Assembly (NCBI GenBank): GCA_034336665.1
Contig: CM067592.1
Coordinates: 28,059,819-28,123,818, forward strand
Direction of reading: 5' to 3'
DNA from: Luscinia megarhynchos
Taxonomy: Eukaryota > Chordata > Aves > Passeriformes > Turdidae
Length of the DNA stretch: 64,000 nucleotides
Positions within the stretch are counted from its first letter, which is position 1. The number at the start of each line of letters is the position of its first letter. A program made the position numbers and the translations under genes. Shown piece by piece: positions 9,701-24,254 of this stretch. The notes under the pieces are model-generated. The model was not told the origin of the DNA, ran no database searches, and was given only the letters and a program-made list of their open reading frames with translations.

Positions 9701-12700
9701 ATTTTGCACTGGTAAATAAAAGACAAGAGGGCTGCAAAGGACGGCAATATGAATTTCCATGATTACTGTTTCTGATTTAAGGCTTAGTTTCCAGACAGGG
9801 CTAGGATTTAGATTACACTAAATCAGGGTTAAATTGGGGCTTGCCAAGATACAAGATTAGGAAAACAAAAAAGCATGCTTGCTCTATCCAGTCAACGTTT
9901 TTAACACACTAATATTTGTGCTTTTACATCCTCCTTACTTTTATTTGAAAAATAAAGGGGAAAGCAGTACAATGCAGGCAGTCTTTGCTTTAAGCTTCAC
10001 TTTATCACATCACATACAGCTTTTTATGGTGAGGTAAATAATGAGATGAGCAGCAGGTTCATATGTACACCAGAGCACACTTTTCATGTTAGTAGCCTGA
10101 ATTGTCCAAAGCATTCTGGACAATGTTTTTATGTACAGAACACATAAAAGCATTTTTTTCCTTTTCTTCCTCTCCTTTATACTCTTTGTTAAAGTATCTA
10201 TACTAGTAAATACCTATGACATTTTCTCTAAGTAGTTACCTTGTACTCATTCTTAAGTATAAAGCAATAAATCTTTGCAATCAAGTTTCCAACATCTCAG
10301 TTTGAGAATGAAGTAGAAGCATCTTGTTTTCTTGCGTTCAAAAGAGAAAGAGAGAAAAGAGGAAATAAGAGCAGTCTGTCAAAGGAGTTCTTAGACCATA
10401 CAGCCTGCCTCTCTCTCCTTCCTCGCCATGGCCATTTCTGTTACTGATGTTGCACTGCTCTCAAGGAATTGTTTCCTCAATGCCATAATCTTCCTCAATG
10501 TTTTTAATGCAGCCTACGTACTCTGTAGTCTAAACTGTCAACTATAAACTATACTAACTGTATTAGTGTCACAGCTGCAGAATTTAGGAACCTGACAAAG
10601 GAATTTGTCAAAACCATTAACTCTGTTGAAGTATTGTCTTTAACAGAGAACAACAGTATTTTCTGCATTTCTATCTTAGAATCAAACTTGTACATTTCAG
10701 AAATGGGATATTTTCACTTTGGTAAGTGGTCAGAAAGATGCTCCAAAAAACATACTGTTTAGCTCTCTAAAAGGAAGAAATGAAGAATAAGGGTTATGGA
10801 ATTGTATCCCTTGAATTTTAACAAAAGATATTTCTTTCAGGATGTACAAAGCACTTCTGGTGCAATGAATTATACAGTAAGTAGTGTCTACGCATTTCAA
10901 CTGCTTTTCTGGTGCCCAGCACAACAATGCACCTGTACACATGAAACAATTTGAATGCTACTGCATCATTTCTAAAAACCGTAAACGTAAGTACAAAAAA
11001 AACCCAACAGAAGTGCTATTATTGCTGAAGAGATAGAGAAAAAAAAAGATATGTTGTCAGAACAGAAAATGAAATTCAGAAAAATGCAGTCAAAGAAGAT
11101 ATCCCTTGAAATTCAGTATTATTCAGAGTTGCAATAATGTTGCTCATACAAAATATGAACCGTACATCCAATGCAGCATTCATCTTCATTGGTCTGAAGA
11201 GCATGCTTACAACGTTCATAATGCTTACATGATTACAGATTGCCAGTAAAAAAGGAATAAACACGGTAGCTTCCCATTTTTATGTTTTCTTTGCTTGTTT
11301 TACTTAAAGTCTTTCCACCACTACAAACACAGATCTATCAATTAAGAAAATGCTGGAAGATGTTAAGACACAAAACAATGCCTTGTATCATGTACTTCTC
11401 ATACAAATAAGCAAAAGACAGAATCCAAAGCACTGCCAGAAGTTAAAACACATGCCATCTTTGAAACTGTATGAACCTATAACAGAAGGAAGAAAATAGT
11501 TCCTTTATAAGTAGATGGTGAAGTTCTTCTCTGATTGCTTGGCTATGCAGGGCGTGGGTGTGCTCTGGACTTCACTCTTCATATGCTTGAATATGAGGGA
11601 GTAATCTCTCTCTTGTCTTATGTGTGCCACTACTTTTGGCAACATTTCCTTTCACAGATATGGAGAAGATGCCTATCTTCTAACAGGGGTCCATTAGCAG
11701 AGAAGACCAGGTATAGGAAAAAGAAGAGAAGGGGTTGATATTAATTGCTTTTACATTTAGGATGAATTTCACCACTAAAAGTAAGTTTTTTTGTGCAGAC
11801 GAGGATGCTACAGAGGGAAACACTGTTGACTTCTGGTCTAGAAGATGCAGAAGGGCTTTCTCTCTAGTAGAGGACACTGCATAAAATCCAGTTTTTCATG
11901 GGCCTGTGGCAAGCTGAATAACCACTGCTAATAAAAAAAACTCTAACAAGCATGGAGTCACACAGAACTTCACATTAATACTTTATAGTATGCACATGGC
12001 TAAGGCAGTCAACATTTCAAGGTCTTCGTCTCATAAAGACTCGAAGATTTGTGACATCAAAGGTTCAGTTTGTCATCCAAACCTAATGTTTAGAACCGTG
12101 GCCTGCGACGTTGAGTCCCACCTGACATTTTGCTGCTGAAGTAAGTGGGAATAGCCTGTGATTGTACATGCTTCACGATATAATAGCAGGTGCAGCTATT
12201 AGAAAGGATAGATAATGTCTGTAGTTACTGTGTGGAGGAAAAGCCTGACACCCCAGCCTGCTCTGGAGCACGGCAGAGGCGCTGCCTTGAGCAGCGCCCG
12301 CTCCCATCCGCGGGGAGCTGCTCCCGTCCTGTGCTCCTCCAACACATTTTTCACAGCAGTATCCACATGGCCTTGAAAGAGGCACTGTGAACCACTTGCG
12401 AGCTGAATGGAGCATACTCAAGCAGGCTCTCTGGAAGACTGAAGGAGAGAGATTGCTTTAAACATGACAGTTTCACATTTGTCTAGCAACAACAGCCAGT
12501 ATTTCTCATGGAACTGCAAATGAGAAGTGATGTGGGAATTCATTCATAAGATGTTGAACATAGAACAATACCAGATTTACTCAGTTTTGGTATAAGTCTT
12601 GCAACAACTTACTTGACTAATTCCACCACAATTTGTATTGTCATTAATTTGGAATAGGATCTTGGCCGGGCATATGAACACAGGATGTTAAAAATTCTTT

Positions 12701-15700
12701 TTTAAAAAACTACCTTATATGCTGAGAGGTTCACACCTCTAAACAAATCATAATTATTTTAACTACTTCTTCATTATTTTAAATAATTACAAAATTCAGT
12801 GCTACCTCTAAAAAAGGTAATGAATTCAAAATCCATAATGGACAGTGTAAATTGAGATTTGTTAGTCTAGAGTCTGAGTGAATGTATTTAAATTACTAAA
12901 AATATGTGGTCCACAATATTTTTAAACATTTGCATAGTAAATATTAAACTGATTTTAGGTATAGTATAGGCAAGCTTTTTGTTGTCACAGTTCCCGCTTA
13001 ATTTTCTCACCAACTTCTATCCATCTAACCAAAGATCATCAATAATTTTTGATCTTTTTAAATTACGAGCCTTGGCTGTTTCTAGTTGCTTTTGCTTTGA
13101 TTTGTTCTAATGTTTTGTAGAAGAAATTTCTGCAAATGAAAATCATAATCAATTAACAAAAACCAGGGATGCTTCAGCTCCGGTGGAAGACCTCACTGGT
13201 GTGTCCACAAAAAAGAGAGCAGCTGTTTGGCATAGCTGGAAGTCATGGGCCCAAAAGAAGGCTGGGATAGTATTTGAATAGTCCAGTGTGATTGCCAGAA
13301 GAGCTGAGAGTCAGGCAGGGTGCGGGTGGGTAGGGGAAGAGGAACAGAGAAAGAGCAGAATAAAGTTTCATGTTATGTCAGTCACTTACAAATTCATCAC
13401 AAACTGTTCTGGGAAGAACAGTTAATGAAGTCAAGCAGCTGTGGAGAGCCAGTTCCTGCCTTTGAGCAGACAGAGAAAGCTTAGCATAGCATTGTATATG
13501 TCAAGCACATCAAAACAAGTGTAATCACAAAAAAACCTCCCCACCAACTTTGTCAACAGACTTAACATCTGATAAGTTGCATTAAAAAGGTACAAATGAA
13601 GAAAACAGAATGCTTGAAAATAGAAGATGTGAATGTGTCCAGTGGTGTTTTAAAACTCAGTGGAAGGCCATGCACTTCAGAAGTAATGGAAGCAATTGAC
13701 TGAGAGGGCCAGGGTTATATTTGCTTTCAATAATAGAACTGTTTCTCTTTGGATTTATTAGTAGTAACATCTGTCATCCATTTTACAACAATATAAAACT
13801 CATTTCTTTTAGAGAAAAGAGATTGAACTATTTTTCCTTTAGGCTGGAAAGGTAGGCACAAAGATTTTTATATGCACTCTTTAGAAGCAATTGGGAACAG
13901 GTCAGATGGTACAATAATTGAGAAATAATTTCTACCACTAAACAAATACATAGCAAAAAAAATATCAGACCACACAAAAGTATTTCAGTATTCCAATAGG
14001 TTTTTTTTGTATCTGAAGAAGACTTGAAAATAAATCTGTACGTCTAAATAACTTTCTGCTTTTATTTCATTATGGAATTCTACTTTGAGTATTTGAGTAT
14101 GTATCACTTTAAGCGATACAATACAAGCTTTTCCATTAAATAATTGTAAGGGGGGTTCTAAAAAAACGGTTAATTGTTTCTTGCCTCTTCTGTAACTTCA
14201 GCTCCTTTGGCAAATGAGGAAAATACTTTGCCAATATATAGGTAGCTTTTTGTGTGTGTGTTCTTTCTTTAAATATAGTGCTTCTGGAAAAGTTCTGTCT
14301 AAACTATTTATTCTGATGCATCCCGATATTCATCTTTTCTGATTTTTAACCTTTAATATGATGCATTTAAGCCTTCATGACCTATTGCAAGTGTATGTCC
14401 ATAAACACTTTCATCTTCAAAGCCCCACCTTAAAGGACATCTTACTGTCCTTTAAAAATCCAGTAACAACTTCAAAGACCACCAGCAAGAACTTTGAGAA
14501 AAAACCAATCTCTTTTATTTTGGTCCTAAAATGTTTCAGCTTCTCTATGATAAATTAAGCCAACATTTTCTAATTATCTAACTCTTTGGCATTTAGCATC
14601 TGGCTTTCCACAAAAGTCAGCATCATGGAGATGACAACTGCAGAAACACGACAAAGTTCTTGCCTGAATACACAGAAAATCTCCCTCTGCGCTGAAAAGT
14701 CAGAAAGATCTTGGAAATTATCAGTAAGTACCTCACAAATCTCCATGTCGGTTGCTTATCGCGCTTTGCAGCTCAGACAGGAAGCAAGACTGTGAGCTTC
14801 TATTACACACTTAATTATTCAAAAGGGAAACAAAACAATGTTTTTACAAGGTAACGTCCTGATGAAGCCTTCAAAAACTGACAACAAAAATACTTAAATG
14901 TTTCCACCAGTTTTAAAGAAGCTTAGCACAAACACTTTCTCACAAATAAAAATCTGAAAATGCTCTAAAAAAATTAATGACTACCACACATAGCACTCTT
15001 ACATTGTGCTTACATTTGGACAAAGTATTTTCTTCCAGAAGAGGAGATAAAAATTCCTTAGAAAATATCTTATTCTACACAAAAACCCAAAATGTAACCA
15101 ACTATGAGATGTAAGTTATTGCATCCTGCTTCAAACTTAATATAAGACATCAGAAACTACCAGGGGTTTGAAAGTTAGGATATATCACCCGCAATTTTGG
15201 GGACTATTTTGCTAATGATTCTGAGTAAGGTAGAAGTTATATCCATTATACATCATGTAATGTAGTATGAATGAAAGCATGCAGTAAGGCTAAATTAACT
15301 GATGCATATACAAGACCAATGTATAACAGCATAAATTATGTGATTTCTATTATGTCAGATAGGTATAGAAGGTTTCTGAGAACTTCTTCTTTCCTACATT
15401 TTTCACTCCAGGGTGAAACAATTGAAAAAAATTAAATGGGTATTATTTATGCAACATGATTCTGCAAAGTGTTTCAGAAAGCAGACTTATCCATTATACC
15501 TAAAAATGGGTACAGTTTTATCTTTATAGCTCCATAAAATTAGAGCAGATTTTTAACAATTTCATAATGAATTTCCTATTTTCTACAGTATTTAGTAATA
15601 TTCAAACCACTGCACATTGCAAAAGATAATTCAGAATCCATTTTCAACATCACATAATAGTAAAAAGTGTGGAAAAAATCCTCCATATTTTCTCAATCTA

Positions 15701-18700
15701 GGTATTCTATTCAAAATAATAATAATATGCTGAAAATTATTTCTTGATTGTCTTCCAATGGCTTTAAAAGTTTTTCATGACATAATTTGTCTAACTTAAA
15801 GATACTGAGTAGTCTCATTCAGGAAACTGACTGTAATGGAACTATTTACACACTTCAGCATATTGCCAAAACAACTGTCACATTTTCTAAATTCACTGCC
15901 ATTTCATTTCATAAGTTATTGCATTTCGTGTTTTCTTCCTACTCCAAAGCAAACCAGATCATTTACAAATTTTCCCCCACACAGGACAAATATTACATTC
16001 TCCTTCTCTGTAAGTGAAGTCAACTTGCATGCATATCACTTATCTGCCTGAGATTCATAAAGCACTGTTTTAGATTTTATGCAGAGTAAAATGAAAATTT
16101 AGACATGCATCATCAAGAACACTTCATTTTACTATGATATGAGGAATAGATCTTATGATAAGCAAACACAGCATCGCAGAGAAATAAATTATTATTTTCT
16201 TATACCATGGAAAGAAGAAGGAATCCACTTAGCATTTGTTCTTACCACTAACTATCAAACATTTTAGGGCCTGAACTGGCAGTCTTTTTTATGCAAGCAA
16301 CACTGAAAATTAGTTACTAGAAAACTAAGATAAAAGAGCAAAAAGAAATCCCAAGTTGTGATTTTGGCAATGCAGGTGAACTAGCATACACACATGCAAT
16401 AGCTGACTAAGCTCCATGGGATTTTATCACCTTTCAAGGCTAAGGACTATGTTTTAGCTCACAATAGGATGCTGAGGTAAACATTACTGAGCTTTTTGTG
16501 GAAAAGTACTGAGTATTAGCTAAATGGTAAAATTACCAATTACCACTACTGCTTGTTCTAGCTACATGTTGATAGCCCTACTATTTAGAGGTTGTAAGAC
16601 CGAAAGCTCACAGCTGGAGTTATAGGGAAGTAAGGGAACAACTACATTCTCAGGCAGCATGAGATGTTTGTTTAATAGTTATTACAACAAAGCATGTATG
16701 TTTTCTATTCTCTCCATGTCTACATAATACTAATTAACAGGAGAAGAACCAAGAAAAAGAATTGGTGTTATAAAACCCAGGATTCATATTTAGCACATGT
16801 ATTGCTGGCAAAACCAGAACAATATCCCACAGAAGGATCTAGAAATCAAATAGCACCTTTATTAGTATTATTAACAGTGTTGAACAGACATCCATTTTAT
16901 ATTGATTTTATTTTAATGTATCTTTAGTATTCTAAGTTATTTCTGTTATTCCACCTGCACATAAATTTATGCTGTTACAATAAGGTTCTGGCTTGCCTTT
17001 TTGCATTTTTCTCTATCAGTAGTGTAACAAGCTATGTTTATTTCCTTAAGACCATGGAGATGAATGTTCAGAAGATACTTATTGAGCTTTAAGCTTTGAT
17101 CTTCCTGGTATTTTTACTCTAAACACAAGTACCTTTTAAAACCTTTTTCCCTTTTCCTTTCCCTCCCAATTTTCTTTCAGCAGAGGAGTCTTTCAGCTAG
17201 TGTTTAGTCTTCTCTTCAAAACTGCCTGCCTAGAGAGTTGTAACTAATTGTCAATCTCCCAAAAGCAAAGATAAGAATTTAAAGCACTCCTTTCATCCTA
17301 GCTGCAAAATTAACTCCTTGTTTCCCTCCTATTGTTAAGTCCATTTAATATTGCTGGTGCTCTCAGCTTTGGTTAATTGCCTAGAGCCATGGTGTCAGTA
17401 AGGCAGAGCTGGTGTGGACAGCACCAGTGCAGCACATCTGCAGTACATTCAGCTACACACTGCTGGCACACACTCTACACCAGAGTGCTCCCATGAAGGG
17501 TCTGAAATCAGCATGTGGCTAACACCAGAGGAAATTAAAATTTAGGAAGATTTTATTGCAGGTTATGAAGTTATGGTGTGGATGGATTGCTTTATCTCCA
17601 ATATGACAGCAGTCCCAGCTCTGGTATTGCTTTATCCTGCCACATAAAACACTCAACTTGCTGCACTGAGTATTAGAACACCAGTAAATAAGATTTGGTG
17701 GTAACAATCAATTCTTAGCCTACCATTTATAATGCAACTCCCACCTCTGCAGTTGTTTTAAGAGATGTTTGAGTGAGTACTGCTTTGCAAGATATATGTA
17801 CAGAAAACATTATGATGAGTCACTGCTTTCTGCCTTTCATAAAACGCTTTTCATACCAAAAGGGACAGCTAAGTTCACTCAAAATCTAATGGGAGTATGC
17901 CAGCCTTCTGCAATACACAGGGTAAAAGACTTTGGGTAAAACTCCCAGAAGAATTTTAGCATGCAATTCTGAAAGAAGAAATTATAGAGATGTAACATCT
18001 GCAATATGACTATGCATGTGAGATACTTGCACTCAGACTCAAAACAGCATAATGATCACATCTGCATGCAAATTCCAAAATTTAAATGTGATGAAGACAT
18101 ATGTGGTACTTAAAAACTGAAAAACAAGCCTCAGTTTCTTTCTGAGCAGTGAATGCTATAATCACTCCATAGATATTAACAGTCATTTAAAGCTTTTCAG
18201 ATTAACTAACTCCATATTTTATTCTGCTTTTTTTTCACTTAAAAGAAAAATCTAGCTCATACTAGAATATTAAGAGCAAGAGATGGTTTATATTTCTTTT
18301 TTATTTTGAAACTACTGAGTGCCAAGCAGTCACATTTTATTTCAGGGATTATTAACGAATAACTTTGTTCATTAAGTTTCTTCATTAAAATTGAGTTACA
18401 GAAATGAAAAATTTCCTGAAATCCTATTCTACCATTTCCAGAATTATTTCTTACTTCATGTTGACTCAAATGAGCACCAAATCTTGTGGGAAATGCAAAA
18501 TATTTTAAAAATATATATAGAAATGCTTGGATACATCTAGGTACAGATTTCAGCTTGTGAACTTGAAACCTACAGATGACTAGAATAAAGAAAAGCATAC
18601 AATACTCTAAATTCCTATAGAGGAGTCTACAGAGGCCTTAGTAAATAAATACCTTTGAAATGATAATAATTAATTTTGGCTAATGGCTAACACTTTTCCT

Positions 18701-21700
18701 TATAATTTCCAGAGAGAAACAGGTTATTCCTAAAACTGAATCAGAGATTTTCAAAAAACCGTAGAAACTAAAAATTTTGTCCTTGAAACACATAACATTT
18801 TAGGCTGCCTTCAGAGTCAATATTTCACTTCTATGTTTTAGTGAAGAAAACTGATTATACATTTTGTGTTGGATATACATATATATGTTAGAAGGAAGTG
18901 GCTTCTTTATGAGGTACACAGCCAGGACACTCAAACTTAAATATGTATCAGCTTCACATGTGCTCTGCTGTTGTGATGCAAGTAAGGAACAAGTCACTGA
19001 ATGAGCTGGATTTGGGAAATAATATTCAGTTATGTAATATAATTTGATCTTCTCAACAACATGGATCTCAGAAAAGGACATCTGCTTCTGTATTTCTAAG
19101 CAGCATCTTTAGAAGTTCTGTAGATTTCTATGGGACTGTTTTAAAGTCCACTATCTATAAGAAAATACTATTTTAATAGGAAAATGACCAATAATGAATC
19201 ATACCCTGATAAAAGTTTAAAAACAGTGGGCACAATTCAGCAACACAATCTGAATTTGTAGCAAAAGACAGTTTGAGCACTATGCAACGCTCCTAGAATC
19301 TAGCAAACAGCTCTGTGGTTCATTTCCACAGCCAGCTGATCTTTCACAAAAATATGGTTCCGTGTTCTCTGTGTAATTATTACTCATATACATGGAATAA
19401 ATCTGTTCTGCCCAGGGTTGTCACTCAAATCACCACTCACTATCTATCAACAATACTCTCCTTCAAAACACCAATGGACAGAAGGGTTGAAGGACCTCAA
19501 TTTGTCCCAAGATACAGACACTGACCAATAAAAAATAAGAAAAAAAGAACCCTTGAACTCTCAGTACTCCCTAACTCTTTCTCAGTGTTTGGTAACTCTT
19601 GAGACACTGATACCCACATTGTTCAACTGCTTTAAAACCCTCTGCTCCTCTGGATGATTCACTCAACCAAAAACCACTCCAGTGATGTTATTTCCAGTCT
19701 GGAAATACGTTACCCACTCTCAGAAATGTTAGAAAACATGCTTCAGTAACTCATGTTGGCAGATTTACCATAAACCCTCTGGCATATGGATTTCAGAGGT
19801 AGCCCTACGTCCACATGGTCAAAGGCAATATAATTTCACTGTGATGATGCTTGTTGCTCAAAAGAGGACTGTTGCTCAAAAGAAGCACATATGTCTTGTG
19901 GTTTGGCGAAAATATCAATATTTTGCTTCCTTATGGGAAAGACATCTCTGCTGAGGAAGGAGGGGAACTACCCAAGATTGATTTAGTAAATTCCTTAAAT
20001 AGCTCTAACCTTCGGTTAAGTTCAATATATGCCTTAATTTTCCAGTAATACCTATTTTTTTCCTTTGAAAGAATTTCAGTAGGAAAGCTCTGAACTGAAT
20101 TGCAAGGTTTTTAAGGGTCAGAGCTTCAGATTTTATACTGAAGATGCTATTTTGATGGCCGTGTCACTGCATTTTTTCTTTATACATGTAAATTTGTATA
20201 ATAAAACATCTTCGAACCTAAAGCCTCTATGGAGCTTCTCATCCCTCTGAAAAGAAAACAAAAATAATCCAAAGTTTTCATTAATTTAGAAAATAATTGA
20301 ATGTTGAGGACTGCAATTTTGAACAAAAGAAAGCAGCAAACAAACATTTCACAAGAATAAATAAAACATGCCAGTGTTATAGTTTTCTTTCCCTTTATAT
20401 ATTCATTCCATGCACAGAATAATTAATTGGTAACATGCTTCCAGTTTTATAATAACACATTATTTAAAAACTGAAGACATTTATTACAATGTCTGTGCAG
20501 TGTCTAGATCAACACACTTAACCTCTTTGATTATATCTTTAGTAGAACATCTCTTCATCTTTAATTATCAGTATTACTCATCCTCTGCAGATTCTTTAGC
20601 AGACTTTGTACTTAGATTTAATCATACAGGGGAACGCAGTGATTCTGATTAAATTCACATTCTGATTTTATCCTTACTATGGTTCAAACTGATATCACTA
20701 CTCACAACAGCAATCCTGATTTTTAACTTTGAAAATGCTATGAAAGCTAACTGTGTATCACGTTTTACAATCAGCTATTCTAAGAGATTGTGAGACATTC
20801 AAATTCAGTCCTGAATCAGTGGCTACACTGATAGGTACAATACAGAAAGAAGGGATGCTACTATAAAAAGTCTACTACAAAATTAGAGTTTACTGTAAAA
20901 CTTAGGATCTACTTAGGATAAAATTAGAATGTTTTGTCAGTAACAATGAAAATAAAATATTTTGATATTTACAATCAATATACTTAAAGGCACTTCACCT
21001 TCCCATAAGGTGACCACATGCTTTGTTACGTATTTGCATAAAGGTTTTTATAAATCGATTTTCATATAAGAGATTTTAAATTACTTGTCTGCATTTTTTG
21101 TTGAGTAGGTGAAAGAGATTTTCTGTCTCTTGCCTCTGAAAAGGAGAAAATAAAATGGCAGCTGTTCGGAAAATACACAGAAGGAATACAGCAGGGTTTC
21201 TCCCATAACCATGGGTGACCTGAAAAAAATCTGTCAGGACAGATTTGTCTTTTCATTTTTCTTATGAGAAGCTACATTACAAAAAATACACCAAAGTCTT
21301 AACATGGATTATTGTACATGTTATAATAATGGTGAGGAAATCAAATAAAAGTTTGTAGTGGACTTTCATAACGAAAGAAAAGGAGTGGTGCATTTTTCAG
21401 CTAAACAGAGTATCATCAGGTCACAGAGTGTATTTGCTTTCTGTATTGCTTGGGGAATACCAAATCAAATCTCTTTTTTATTGAAAGATGCTGAAAAGGT
21501 AAATAGAGTTCAGAAAATAACAACAAAATTTAGGGAACACCTGAGTGAAGTAATTCATTGTGCAAGCTTGGAGGATCACTGTTAGAGTTCTTTTAGAAAA
21601 TAGTTGTAAATAAACAGCAGTACAGGAGGAGGATGAGCACAAAGGTAGGGCAGGTGTGGAATAACAGAGTATTTTAGTCAGTCATAAACAACATCAAAAA

Positions 21701-24254
21701 GTACCTTAACTGAGGAAACATAGTCTTCTTACCAAGCCTAGTTTAATTCCAGGGAAAGTGTGTGTATATAACCAGCATTTACTCAGTGGTTCTAGATATA
21801 AGGAAGACTTAAATATGGGCAATAAATGATAAATACTTTGTCAAACTGCAGATGCCTCGGTAGATTCAGGAACTATCTACCCTTGGAGCTGATAAATGTG
21901 ATTGATCTACATAAACAAGCCCTAAATTTACATTTTGATGTTTCAGGATATTCTGTGAGTCAAAATATGCACACTCCTAATATATCTGTAGCTGACACCA
22001 ACTTTCCCCTCCTCACCCCCAAATCTTCTTTTAAATCATCCCTTGAAAAGGTCTCATGTATTCATTATTTTTAGTCTGGGGATTTGCCTTCATTTAGATA
22101 ATTACTTTTGCATTGTGTTAATGAGTACTTATAATAGCACATAACAATGTGAGCCACTCAGTGGTCAGGACAAGCTGATTCCAATTCTGATGTCATACAA
22201 TGCTTTCTGGGCCATGAAACTGGATGTTTATATGCACTGAGTGTTTCATATCTAGATTAATAGCTGCATTTTCTCTAGCAGCTTCTATCTATTCCACTGT
22301 TAAGGCTTTGTGGCAAGAACAGTACCACCATATAGACTTGTAGAGCATCCAGCACAATGGTGCTTCAATTTTGATTGGACACATAGAAAGCTATTGTAAT
22401 ACAAATACAGTATTTGTTGATTGGAAGATTAGATAGATACATTAAAGTTGATGAGACCATATTATTCTCTACAGGGATTTTGAATCTACTATTCTATTCT
22501 TAAAAAAAAACAACTGAGTGCTGTTTGTGACAATGCAATATTTTCATTCATTCTACAGTGGAGAAAATGCAAAATAATTACTTAATATATGATAAGAGTA
22601 TGGCCAGTGAGAATAGGTCTATTTTGGTAAATAAATTACTTCGAGCTATCATATGCTGCAAAGTAAATCAACAGCTGCAAGTGTTTTCAGTAAGCCATTA
22701 GTGGGCAAAGATAAAATGATGTACTTCTGTAGAGACAAAAGGCTGGTACAACAGCCAAACCAGTTGATTTGTTAAAATTCAAGACTTTAGGCAGACTGCT
22801 AGAAAAACCGTTTAACTTTACCTTTCAAACAGAGAGATAAGAATCTGACACATTTTAAATGGCTATTTCTGGGCTGTCAGTCATAGCAGGACAAGAGAAG
22901 AACACTATAACTGTGGGTTACTGTGATCTTGCAAAATGTAGGCATAGAAATTAGATTGCTACAGTACTCTGAGATTACAGAAATAAAAGAAAGAAAAGAA
23001 AAATAACAATCAGGAAAATAAAGTCATCAGTGATCAAGCATCAGGTCATAAAAACCCAAAATGTATCTGTCATTTTAGTCTTTCATTTGTTTTCACTATG
23101 AATGGTTAAATAAACTACAATTATCTATTGAACAATGGCCTTCAAAGCAAGAAAATTAAAATCATCAACATTTGCCTTCAGTAGTCTAATAGTGTTTCAT
23201 ATCTTGTCTTAGAAAAAATAACATAAATATTGCTGTTAATACTGTTCAGCCAAGAAGCTTTGCTTTTCAGCTGGGTGAGATGCACAGTATTTTTATTAAA
23301 AGGAGAATTATATCACAATAATATCTTGTCTATTTGTTCTGAGAAGCATCCTTGGAGATCAGAAGATTGAATTTCAATTAGATTATACTTTTGATGCTCT
23401 GTAGACGTAATCAAATGTAGCGGAGTTTTATTTTGAAAAAAATATTCTTTCATGTATAGATTTGCAAATGTTCATGATCACACATAATAAAAAAACCACT
23501 GGCAATGGGAAACATCAATTAAGTCAATAATCTGCTTAATTTAGGGTTCTTCTCAATGATCCATTTTAACTTGTTGTTTGTTTTTTACCCTGCGACATTT
23601 TTGCTATTCTTGATCTATGATCCCACACATATCCTGTACTCCTTCATACCTACCCAGCCTGAATCTCAGTGAAGCATATCCCCTGTGTTTTCTATCATGA
23701 TTCCTACCACATTTTTCAAATTAATGAACACTGAGTGCATAAGCATCTTTAACTAGCAACAAACTCAATTCTGTTTTGGCTGACATGCTTTGCTACAACT
23801 TCACAGCTCTTATGACAGGGGAATTGTAAAAGGTTAGACAAGGAATGTTGCTGCATTTTCATTGTCTAATAACTCTAATAAGCAATCTGTTGACTCTTTT
23901 GCTTCTATTTCATTTGCTTTAGAATAATTAAACAGTGATATATCTTCTTAGAGTAGCATTATGAAGTGGCTGCTTAACCAAAGATTTTGGTTTAGGTTTA
24001 ATTCTAAAATAGAAGGTGCATATTATGATGGAAGGATGAATCAGAAAACTGACACTGAATTCTCATTAATAAGAGTTTCAATAAATAAAAAATTATCAAA
24101 AATAATTAAATAAAAAAAATTGACTGTTTTGAAGTCAGATTATAAAACAACTCATCTGCGATATAGGTCTGCCTGTTATCACCATCCCATTTAGTTCTTG
24201 AATAGCCATTTCCTGGAAGTTCTTATTCAAGTTTCCCCCTTCTTCCTTACTTGA
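6719..24254. other. Long intron stretch without recognised genes or transposons
   Basis: About 17.5 kb of AT-rich sequence. Minor items: a C-run with A/C-rich flank (9450-9500), a GC-richer patch at 12240-12340, and small A- or T-runs. Reading frames up to 113 aa (18257-18598, minus) have no recognisable family features and normal intron-like composition. A distal exon, enhancer or old diverged repeat could be hidden here but I cannot support one. Confidence 0.5.
12240..12340. other. Local GC-rich patch
   Basis: Sequence such as GAGCAGCGCCCGCTCCCATC and CGCGGGGAGCTGCTCCCGTC is GC-rich with several CpGs, in contrast to its flanks. I do not recognise a repeat or exon. Confidence 0.4.

Noticed and set aside
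18257..18598. 113-aa minus-strand open frame
   Set aside because: AT-rich composition typical of intron, no recognisable motif, no splice context.
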